From NCBI GenBank assembly GCA_963921195.1, contig OY992536.1, positions 992,001-1,056,000 of the forward strand: DNA of 64,000 bases, in the 5' to 3' direction. Origin of the DNA: Pegoplata infirma. Lineage: Eukaryota > Arthropoda > Insecta > Diptera > Anthomyiidae. The position numbers were made by a program, and so were the translations under genes. A model generated the notes under the pieces. That model saw only the letters and a list, made by a program, of their open reading frames with translations, did no database searches and was not told where the DNA came from. This document shows, one piece after another, positions 48,678 through 58,060 of this stretch (position 1 is its first letter; every line of letters begins with the position of its first letter).

Positions 48678-50089
48678 AAGTATATATAAAAGAGACGACT
48701 TAAGGCTGGAGTGTCTCGGCTTATATATATTTTTTTTTAAAGGAAGCAACACTCAGACAATGCTGTCTATCAATTACTGATGTAACCGTGATGCTTCTTT
48801 CGGAAAGGGGATAGAAGGGAGATGAAAGATTTGAAAGATAGAAGGGCTTCATATGGCAACACTGTAGTTGCGCGTGTTGTTATTTTTTAGAACATTTGTT
48901 GCATCTCCATCTGTTATTGATCTGGCGACTTTAATATTACACTCAAAAAAAAAACTGCAATGTTAGCAAAAAAAGCTTGTAAACCTACAAGAAAATTTGC
49001 TGATTTTGAACCCACAATTTTTTTGCTAAAGTTAGCAAAAATGTTTTGCCAAAAATTAGTTAACTGAAATTTTTTTTTATTTCAACTTAGTTAAAGGTCC
49101 AGACCCAGATGGGCCTAGACCTAGTTGGGTTCCTTAAAACCGTCATTGTTTTTGATCCAAAATTTGCGTCCGTTTCGCTCTACCTTGCTTAGTTTTTGAG
49201 ATACGTGATTTTAGGGGACCACCGGGGTTTTGAGAATTACAAAACTCGATAACTTCAAAAATATTACTCGGAGAGCTTTTGATTATTTTGCGGTCTTGTT
49301 CTACATGTTGAGAGCTACAAAAATGCGTTTGGACTTTTTGTTGTGTCGGCAATATTTACCGAGATATGAGCATTTTAAAATTTTCGGGAATGCTAACTTT
49401 TTTGGATCCAAAGTTAGGACCCATTAGGGTCCACACATGTGAAGAGGACCGGCGATACTATGGAGAGCCCAAGAACCAACAATGGCCTCCATTTTGCTCT
49501 TTATGGCTTAGTTTCCGCGATAGCGCCATTTTAAGTTTTCTGAAAATAAAAAAAAAATTACAATTTATTTTTGCTAATATTAGCAAAAAAGCTTGTAAAA
49601 ATTTGGTCAACTCAATTTTATATTTCGCAAAAAAAAATTAGTTTAAAATTGCTAATGCGCTAAATGAAGTTTACAAAATATTTTAGCTAACATGCTAATC
49701 TCAACTAAAAATTTGCTAAAGTTAGTTTGCTAACCAGCATTAGCAAAAAAAAATTAGTAAATCTACTAATGTATTATTTTGAGTGTAGTTATAAATAGAA
49801 ACTAATAAACATCTAATAAAATGTTGTTCTGCTAACCACTGAGCCTCAGCACCCTCATGTCTTCACATAAATAGTCCCAAAAATTTACACAGTTTCGTAA
49901 ACAATAATATTCATCAAAGCCGAATTTTTACAAGGTTGTGCCACTGTATTAATTAAAAACCTTTCTTCTCATATCAAAACATCTTATAGTTTCTTAAGAA
50001 GAAATGAATCCGAAAACAAACCTTAATACCCAATATGGCTGATAAGCCGAGACACCCCACCCTTAGAATTGTCTCCTTTGTATATATTT
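48678..50089. repeat. inverted pair of about 48 bp bracketing 1.4 kb
   Basis: Left GAGACGACTTAAGGCTGGAG plus TGTCTCGGCTTAT (48692-48724) is inverted at about 50041-50075, and similarity extends into TATATA on both outer sides. It may be the TIR of a larger element hosting the MITE at 48940. Confidence 0.5.
48940..49785. mobile_element. TA-flanked MITE with TTAGCAAAAA repeats
   Basis: TA is at 48938-48939 and 49786-49787, and the ends CACTCAAAAAAA and TTATTTTGAGTG are inverted. The interior of about 49090-49530 is less AT-rich (GGGGACCACCGGGG, GAGGACCGGCGATAC) and unlike the arms, so it is probably a nested insertion or captured sequence. The reading frames there are short and unrecognised. 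Confidence 0.72.
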
Positions 50090-50335
50090 GAAGTTTTAGG
50101 CAAATCGGTTTATAAAGGTATGAATACTTCACTACTAAGTTCTGACAATACTTGTACGCCGTTAACGATACTGAGCCAGTATTGGCCCTCTTGTATTTTT
50201 CTGAATGGAAATATAATCACGCAAAATAATAAAAAAAAAACAAAAATACCCGAAATTTTTAGTCCCCTGGGTGCAGGACTTTGAATTTTTTCTTGCATAA
50301 TAATTCATTAGTTAAAAAAATTAAAAAATGTACAC

Positions 50336-50540
50336 AAATAGAATTTTTCAGAGGTTGGTTTAGTTCCTCAAGGGAGAATTTTTTCCCGCTATCTACAGAC
50401 CAACTTTAATTGACCGTCTTGTAATCGATTATGGATCTTTAATATGTACATTATTATGCAGTCTGCGACCGATAATTCGATGCGTTGCAAACGGAAACAA
50501 AGTGAGTATACCCCAATACTGTGCATAAAGGGGATGAATA
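50336..50540 (+). mobile_element. INE-1/Helentron-like partial copy
   Basis: GAGGTTGGTTTAGTTCCTCA, CGATGCGTTGCAAACGGAAA and AGTGAGTATACCCC match the 43.71-kb copy in order. Confidence 0.5.
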
Positions 50541-51006
50541 TCAAAAATAATGTTCATTGTGTAAAAAAAAATGTTAAAGCTTAAACTTCAAAGAATGAAC
50601 GAAAGATATTGACCGAATCGAAAAAGATTTTAAGGTATGTTTCTGGTATGGATGGGCTACTTTCCACGGGTAGCCGTTTTCGATCCGAGAAAAAAGATGT
50701 TTAAACGGCCCAGCCTAATGACCATCAACTAAAAGTGAAACACTTTTTAAATTCAAATAAAAATTTTATTTAGAAGTACATATTTATGCAAAACAACACA
50801 AATTTCTAACTGTTTTTCGTAAAATGAACCATATCTGATAATAATTGACATCTCAAAAGCTGAGAAAAAGCTAAGAAATTGCTAACAGCAACTGCACTGA
50901 CAAATTTTTGAACTAAATTGATTTTTTAAATTTATTTTTTAATGATTACATTTAAAACGGTACTAACAAAAATAAACGCATTAAAATCAAACCGAATGTT
51001 ATACTA

Positions 51007-52272
51007 CACGCAAAAAAAAATCTGTGTCGGAATGATCAAAAATCTGGCATAATTTTACCAAAAATATGCTAAAACTACAACCGACGAAGTAGTTTTCGTA
51101 ATTTAGCCAAAACGCTTATGTAAAAAATTTTGAAGAAAATGCTAATGCTAGTTAAGTAAAAACTTGGTAAAATATACCAAAATTATTAGAAAAGATGACT
51201 AAAAATAATGCTAAAAATTACCACATTTATGCTAAAATAAATTTTCAATAAATTTTTGTAAAAATTTGTATATTTGTTGAATTTAAAATTTTCACAGAAT
51301 AAATCCATATTAATATAACAAATGTTGTGTAGGATTTAATTTACCACCGACAAACTGACCCTTTTTGTACAATTTTTTCGAGTGGCTGCTGCCTACGCTT
51401 CTTCTTGCAGTAAAGGATCGGCTATAGCTTCACGAATTTATTTAAAAGCATCCTGTAAAAATAGAAAATTATAACAAAACATAAATTTTTAATTTAAAAA
51501 ATTGGTAAACCCCATTGGTCTCTAGGTATGGAGGAACACTTACTTTGTCATTCCATTTGTAACTCATCAAAACAGGTCTGGACTCCCTTGGCTTTGCGTT
51601 TTTAGGTTTTAATTTTATAACTTAAGGCAGGACTGGTGTCCACGCTCTTTATTGTAGTGAAGGATTCGCCATAGCTTCAAAAATTTATTTACCAGTACCC
51701 TGTAAAAATAGAAAATTATTACCAAACACTAATTTTTAACTAAAAATCTATTAAACCTTATTGGTGTCTTCGGAATGCGGGTATACTCACTTTATCATTC
51801 CATTAGTTATTCATCGAAGCATACGTCTGGGACTCCATTGGGTTTTCTTAATGAATGGTGTTTTAAGTGATGAAAGCAAAATTAACTTTAGCATTCCTTT
51901 ATCTTACATTTATTTATCTTTTAAAAAACTAATTATTTATTTTTATTTATTGATTTATTTTAATTTTATTTATCAATTTCCTTTTTACGTTTTTATAACA
52001 CAAAAAATAAACGAACAACGCACACAAAAATACAAAATGAAAATGGCGGTCTGTATTTTTTTTTTGTTGTTGTTTTCTTTCGATAAATTTTTGTGCAAGT
52101 AATTTGCGTTATTGTGCAAGCTACTTGGTTATTTTACATAAAAAATGAATTATGTTACTTTAATATCGACAAGCATAATTTTAGCAAAAATTTGGTAAAA
52201 AATTTTTTTTGGTATGAAAAAAGTTTTACCAAGTAGGATTGCTCAATCTTACACAGATTTTTTTTTTGCGTG
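51007..52272. mobile_element. TA-flanked element, TIR CACGCAAAAAAAAA
   Basis: TA is at 51005-51006 and 52273-52274. The TIR of CACGC, a run of 9-10 A, and TCTGTGT is inverted at the right, 21-22 bp. The arms repeat GCTAAAATTACCA-like units. The centre is a duplicated INE-like segment (51385-51850). Confidence 0.8.
51385..51850. repeat. 248-bp tandem pair of INE-like segments
   Basis: Units starting near 51385 and 51633 share CTTT/TTCTTGCAG..AAAGGAT, GCTATAGCTTCA, CCTGTAAAAATAGAAAATTA and TTGTCATTCCATTTGTAACT..GTCTGG.ACTCC. The last motifs are those of the INE-like family seen at 27.9 and 15.6 kb, minus strand sense. Confidence 0.7.
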
Positions 52273-52274
52273 TA

Positions 52275-53100
52275 TAGATTACTTTGCACTCCAAAAGAAA
52301 AGAATTTGGTTGACTCAAATAACATTGCGATGTTAAAGTAATGAACTTTGAAATTGGGCTATGTGCTAGAATAACTTGATTGTAGAGAGCTTCGCTGGAA
52401 ATAATTAAGTTATATCTCCCTCAAAGTTCATTATAATCGAGTTTTACTGTAGTAGCTCTATATATTGAATGCAAATATTTTTTTTTGTTTTATTTATTAA
52501 AGAACAGAATTTATTACCTATTTAACAATTACCATGTTAAGCAAACAGCTCTTGTGTTTTCTTTTTTTTTAGAGAAGGTGTATTAAATATTTAAACACGA
52601 CCTGCATTTTTATGTATTTTTTGTTGTTTTTTTTTGCTGGCCTTAACACATAAAAATATTAGTTGTGTAAAAACACGCTCGTTCTCATATAGTACAGAAG
52701 AAGAAAAATGCATGAACACAAACATACATACAATTACACACACACATACATACATACAATTAAAATAATGTTAAGTGCCGCTGCGGGCAATGGAATACAT
52801 ACAAAACCAAAACCATTGCATACTTTGTAGAGCACAAAAAGTTATTTGTATGATGTATGCAAGCATGCAAGCAAGCAAAAGCATACCAACCAACTAACCA
52901 ACCAACAACAGTCATCATATTTTCTTTGTTTTGTATGTATTTTAGTAGTAGTAGTAGTATGTGTGTGAGTGGATGTGTGTGTATGTGTGTTACTTTCCAT
53001 TTCATACAAAGGCCGTGTGTTGTTGCTGATGCTTTAATACTCTAGCTAAAGCAAAAATTATTAATATTTGTAGAGACTTTTATCCGATCTTACAAATTTT
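52275..53100. other. gene-free, unique-looking stretch with microsatellites
   Basis: Holds CACACACATACATACATA near 52737-52758, GCAAGCATGCAAGCAAGCAA near 52859, (TAG)n at 52943-52958 and TGTGTGTATG near 52972. The 62- and 81-codon frames follow these repeats. Confidence 0.5.
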
Positions 53101-53107
53101 TTAAATA

Positions 53108-53850
53108 TTATTCCCATTTCCGAAAGGAATTCGGTCCTTATCCTCGAAAATAATTTGGACATAGTCCCAATGAAAAATCAAAATAATTCCCCGAATTATG
53201 GTGAGTTTTTTAAATCACAGAATTATGTGGAATATTTAATTCCCCAATTAATGGGTGTATATTAATAATATTATTATTATATTACCAGACTTCTGTGCAT
53301 TTTTTTTTGTCTCTAAAGTTTAAGGATTACTCAGCATTGAAATGAGTCTTAATTTTTGGTGCCACGGATATTATTCCCATTTACGAAAGGAATTCGTTCC
53401 TTATCCTTAAAAATAATTTGGACATAGTCCCAATGAAAGATCAAAATTATATTACCAGACTTCAGTGCATTTTTTTGTCTCTAAATAAATTTAACCCACC
53501 CTATTCGCTCAATAAATCTTTTTTGAGTAGCAGGCCTTTAGCGTTCAATATTTAATGCGTTTCCCAATATCAATGGTAAGGTCATAATCCCCATGGGTAT
53601 TATGACCGATTTGTCTCCATAAATTTAACCCACCCTATTCGCTCAATAAATCTTTTTTGAGTAGCAGGCCTTTAGCGTTCAATATTTAATGCGTTTCCCA
53701 ATATCAATGGTAAGGTCATAATCCCCATGGGTATTATGACCGATTTGAAAGTGGATTTATGGCCGCGATATGTTCGATTACGGTCCCTATTTCCGTTATG
53801 TGGATAGTGTCCGTTGGGGCTATGTCCGGGCACCTTGATTTTTGACGTGA
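53108..53850. repeat. complex repeat block with partial duplications
   Basis: ATTATTCCCATTT.CGAAAG and AATTTGGACATAGTCCCAAT occur near 53108-53180 and 53369-53440. CCATGGGTATTATGACC and similar inverted motifs, and GTCCCTATTTCCG/GGACATAGTCCC motifs, recur up to 53830. The outer ends are not identified. Confidence 0.6.
53485..53747. repeat. 129-bp identical tandem duplication
   Basis: 53485-53613 and 53619-53747 are identical by eye (period 134). Each ends with the near-palindrome GGTCATAAT..ATTATGACC. Confidence 0.9.
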
Positions 53851-54572
53851 TATTTGATAGATGTCATTCCGAAATATAAAATTACACTTCTCGACCTGCT
53901 TTGAAAATTCAAAGAGCTGTTTAAATACTCTCTTAGATTATGTATTCTTTATCTAAAGTAGCAGTGTGGTTGTATGTGGTTACCAACAGTAAAATCGTCT
54001 GTATGAGTGTGAAATGCTACCAAAAGGCCCAGGTGGTTTCGTTACTAGTGTGTTCGTTAGTGCCATTGTTAATGCTTCATTAAAGGATTAAAAGAAAAAT
54101 AAACTTTAGCGATAGAAAAAACAGAAATGAGAAAATACCTTGATTTTGCTTAAATTGTTTATTAAATACAGTAGTTAGTTACTTGTATGTGTATGTGTGT
54201 TTAGTAAAGGAATTGTAAGAAAAAGTAAATAAACTACGTACTAATGCTTTAAGAAGGGATATTACAAATATTCTAAATAGTCGATATTTTTGTTGTCATT
54301 TTATTTAATTCAAAGGACAATACATCGTCCCCTAATAGTTCTTATCATTAAAACTTGCGATGCAAAAACAATTCTTGAATTTTTATACCTGGCGCTTCTA
54401 TCGTTGTGGTACCGGTATTAACAACAGGTTTTATAAAAATCAAGTGAACAAATGTGTTCATGTTATATCGCTAACTTACCTACAAAGTGTAATAACTAAA
54501 AAAACGTGATTTTTGAGTTAATGATACAGAATTATTCGTTATATCATGCTTTATATTGTGTCAAAAATTCGT
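53851..54572. other. gene-free stretch
   Basis: Nothing recognised. Confidence 0.4.
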
Positions 54573-54581
54573 ATTATAGTG

Positions 54582-54892
54582 GAGAGATGGGCGCGTGAGT
54601 GGATTTTGACCCACACTCACTCACGCAAAAAATAATCAAATCACTCAGCCATTTTTTTTTTACTCACGCTCCCTCACTACTTGAGTATTAAAAAACTTAC
54701 TTACACTCACGCGTGACTCACGCCAGATTTAATAACGCTCACGCGTGAGTCACGCAAAATCTACTCATGCAATAAAATTTTCTTACCAAAAAAAAAAACA
54801 CAAAAAAAAATTTTTACTTTGGGCAAATCAAAAAATCAAATCACGCAAACTCACATAAAAATAAATAACTCACTCACTAATCACTTACTCAG
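54582..54892. mobile_element. hAT-like MITE with CTCACG repeats
   Basis: ATTATAGTG flanks both sides (54573-54581, 54893-54901), an 8- or 9-bp TSD. The left end GAGAGATGGGCGCGTGAGTG matches the family of the 8369 element, and the body is ACTCACTCACG and CACGCGTGAG units. The right TIR is eroded. Confidence 0.72.
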
Positions 54893-54898
54893 ATTATA

Positions 54899-55000
54899 GT
54901 GCTCGATTCTGGATTTGCTTTCATTATTTATCAAATTTTTAAAAATTTGATAACATTTCGAATTTTAAGATTTCAAAATTTTCTTGTTACAATTAAAGTT
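54899..55000. repeat. half of the TGCTCGATTCTGG hairpin family
   Basis: AGTGCTCGATTCTGGA and ATCAAATTTTTAAAAATTTG resemble the left arm at 63551-63632. No right arm is found. Confidence 0.5.
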
Positions 55001-55469
55001 CTAGATAATATCTTCCATAATTCCACAATATCTTTTTCCGTTTGAAAAGAGAACACGCTGTAATAACATTTTCTATGTACCGGCCTTTTTCAATGGAAAA
55101 CCAGTTTTAGTTGTAAACTTTAAACGCGTTTTCTGAAAAATCAAATATTTTGAGTTATGACACTATGCAAGTAAATGAGCGATATGGTCTAACTATAAGT
55201 ATTGGTTTCGAACAATTTTAGACAGTTTAAATTTGGTTGAATTAATATACATTTAATCAATTAATAATTGCAAAAAATAAACGAAAAACCATTAAATTTT
55301 AATGTTTTCGTAGGATGTTTTTTAGGATTGGTTTTTTAACTTTTTTTAGTCATCGCCTTTTTACATTTATTTTAAACTAGGACTATAAAACCTCTTTATT
55401 TCAAATTGTCTTACCAAATCAAAAATTGTTTATTGGGATTTTTTAAAGAAAATTTTCCAATACTTTTGC

Positions 55470-55590
55470 ATACCCTTCAACCATACTATGGGGGAATACT
55501 CGTTATATTATTGATCAGTAACCGATTCTGAGACATGCCAGCGATGTTCGCATGTGCGTTTGTCTGTGTAGGACACGTGTTAGTGTTACT
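55470..55590 (-). mobile_element. INE-1/Helentron-like end fragment
   Basis: ATACCCTTCAACCATACTAT, GGGGGAATACTC and GATCAGTAACCGATTCTGAG match the start of the 6340 copy. Confidence 0.5.
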
Positions 55591-56101
55591 TTTATTTTCG
55601 ATTTTTTGTGTTAAAACGATTAAAACTACAAATTTTAATGGCGTAAATACAAGTCTGCAAATTATTTGTTTTGTTTTTACAGAAATGTTTGGTTATCTTG
55701 GTTTTTAGAAAAGTTTTATCTTCAATTCTTTATTTTTTGAAAAAAATTTTGAAAATTTTTTGACAGATACATATGGGCAAAATAATAGAAAAATAAAAAA
55801 AAAAAATCCTTTGTGGATACTTTTTAAGGTTAGGAAAATTTCGTAATTTTCTGTAATTTTAAGAATCTTCAAATTTGGATAATGCATTTAGATTAAGATT
55901 TAGTTTTATTTCCAGAGATTTTATGCAGTACCTTGGATGTGCCATCACAAAATGTCTGGAGTTGAAAGTGCAGATATTACCGCTTACAATGACTTTCATG
56001 ACAGTCTTTTGTTGGCCCAAAAGAAAATAAATTTTAGGCCAACAAAATTTAGGACGAGGTTTTTATATTATTGATCTTTCTGTATTCATAGATTCATGTA
56101 A

Positions 56102-56227
56102 ATTCCTGTTGTTAAACAAAAAACCTTATTAAATACAGAAAACAAACTTCTGTTGTACAAAATGAGTATACGGCCTTTAATGACATACGGTTGTCAAGCT
56201 TGGTTTCTAAAAACAGCTAAGTCACAT
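56102..56227 (+). pseudogene. relic of a Jockey-like LINE reverse transcriptase, C-terminal part
   Basis: One uninterrupted frame reads NKLLLYKMSIRPLMTYG, then CQAWFLKTAKSH. This fits the NKL.LYK..LRP..TYG...W motif near the C-terminal end of Jockey-clade RT domains. It has a stop just upstream (56099-56101), about 42 codons remain, and a foldback-family copy begins at 56225 and cuts off the rest. It is non-functional. Confidence 0.75.
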
Positions 56228-56790
56228 ATGAGGCATTCCACACCAAATGTCCAGCGAAAAAAACATGTGTACCGTAAACTTCTGAATAGGTGGTATGGAT
56301 AGCCCAATATGGAACTTAGAAAATTGCGTTTTTGGTTTTTCAATTTTTCAAAATCTGGGATTAGGAGGCGTGGTCAAATATTGGAAAAATGGTCAAATTT
56401 GTGGCGAGTTGCCTTGATTAAATATTTATCACATTAAAACGGAATGCACCAAAATCTCAAAAATTTACAGTTTTATAAAGTTTTGTATGGGCTATCGATT
56501 AAAATTTTTTTTTTTGGAAAATTTTCAGAACCCGTTCTGAAATTTTCCATTTTTTAAAAAGTCAATTTATCAAAAATCCGGCCACTTTTTTTCTTCTTTT
56601 TTATTTATTTTTTAGATGTTTGTCCATCCACACAAAAAAAATCAGAAACACGTTCATCTTTTTTTTCGAGAAAATCGCATTTGAACTTTAAATTTCATAA
56701 CAATTTAGTAATTTGCTTGTATTTTTTTGTGGCAACAGAGCGTATGACGAATATTTATGCAATTAATATTACTCATTCGCAACTTTAAAA
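56225..56790 (+). mobile_element. single arm of the foldback family
   Basis: ATATGAGGCATTCCACACCA, CTTCTGAATAGGTGGTATGG, GGAGGCGTGGTCAAATATTG and ATGTTTGTCCATCCACAC follow the left arm at 14626-15090 in order. No inverted second arm follows. Confidence 0.75.
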
Positions 56791-56916
56791 CAAAGAAATA
56801 TTTTTTTTAGTTTACTCTTAAAGGTTTTTCGTTCCTAATTTTTCTTCTTATTAGTTTGGGGCACTGCCATATTGTTAATTATTGTTGAAATACTAATGTA
56901 AAATCTCATAACATGT

Positions 56917-57674
56917 CAGGGATGTTAAATGGGGTTTTCAATTTTGTACCAACTTTTTGTACCCTCATGGTACCATTTTTTTTAAGTAATAAAAACTTAA
57001 CTAAAACAAATGAGAGTGTAAATTCGGTTGTACTACATCTTGTATATCCCCACCCCCCCACCCCCCAAAAAAACAACATTTTTTAGGGGCGTTTGTGAAC
57101 AATTTCTTGAAATCTATTTTGCAGAAGAATGTTTCATTGTCCGATACTTTATCTATAGGAAAAATTTTCAGAATTCTAGAATTTTTCGACAGGAAAAATG
57201 TATCTGAGTGTGTAAACACGAAAAATGTATCAAGATCTCAGAATTCTTCTAACGATGAAGGGTGTCAAAATCTGCAATTAATAATATCTTCATTAATTTT
57301 CTATAAATAACTGACTGATTCTTCTGTGGAAAATTACGAGACTTTTTGACTGATAAAGAGAGTAAGAATTTTTTCTCAAGTGTCTAATTCTGATAACTTT
57401 TATTTTTTTGGATCAAATTTTTGGAATAATTTTATTTGAAAACTACTTTACACTATTTTAAAACAACTAATAAAAGTGTCTCATTTATGGTGTAAATCGG
57501 TCAAGCATTATTTCCTTTGTGAGCATTTTTTTTTAAGGAAAGAAAAATGTTGGGGTCTTTTTCCGATATTTCAATGAGTTATACCATGAGTAGTACCATG
57601 AGTAGTACCACGGTACTTTTGAAGGTCAAAATGTACCAAAAAAAAGTACAATTGTACCAACTTTAACATCCCTG
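56917..57674. mobile_element. hAT-like element, TIR CAGGGATGTTAAA
   Basis: The exact 8-bp TSD TAACATGT is at 56909-56916 and 57675-57682, with an exact 13-bp TIR. GTACC/GGTAC motifs crowd both ends. The interior has the CAGATTCTG-type array and GTAAATCGGTC segment also found in the 6.3-kb element at 28400, whose TIR is different. Confidence 0.88.
57120..57420. repeat. AGAATTCTAGAATTTTTC-type array
   Basis: Degenerate units of the array also at 28.7, 37.7 and 41.8 kb. Confidence 0.5.
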
Positions 57675-57899
57675 TAACATGTACTATCTTTTACAAGAAT
57701 TTCGAATAAAGGTATTTATTAAAAAAAAAAAAGATTCATGTAAATGTGTCGACAAAGGAAATAATTGACAATCAAACTCAGGTACAAAAGAAAAATATTC
57801 TTGACCATGTGTAACTAAAAAACACTTTGAAAAACATTTTCTTTATACATAATAATGAAGTTTGAAATCCTTTGTAGCTCTGTTAAATAAAATACATTT

Positions 57900-58060
57900 T
57901 AGATGTTAATCTGAAATAAGCAGTTTTTTCTGCTGTCTTGACAGATTTTCTTCTGAATTGACCTAAATTATTCAGATAAAAATTTAGCAATCCGCGTCTG
58001 CTAAAATCAGTAGATTCGTCATATAGCGCAAAATGGTTGTATTTTCATAAGATTTTAAAG
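57900..58060 (-). mobile_element. fragment of the AATCTGCTG TA-MITE family
   Basis: CTGTCTTGACAGATTTTCTT, GCGTCTGCTAAAATCAGTAG and AAAATGGTTGTATTTTCA resemble the reverse complement of the left half of 44835-45459. Both ends are eroded. Confidence 0.45.

Noticed and set aside
51761..52102. 113-codon forward frame
   Set aside because: Lies inside the CACGC element, mostly Phe/Tyr/Leu from T-rich DNA. Its start is in an INE-like unit.
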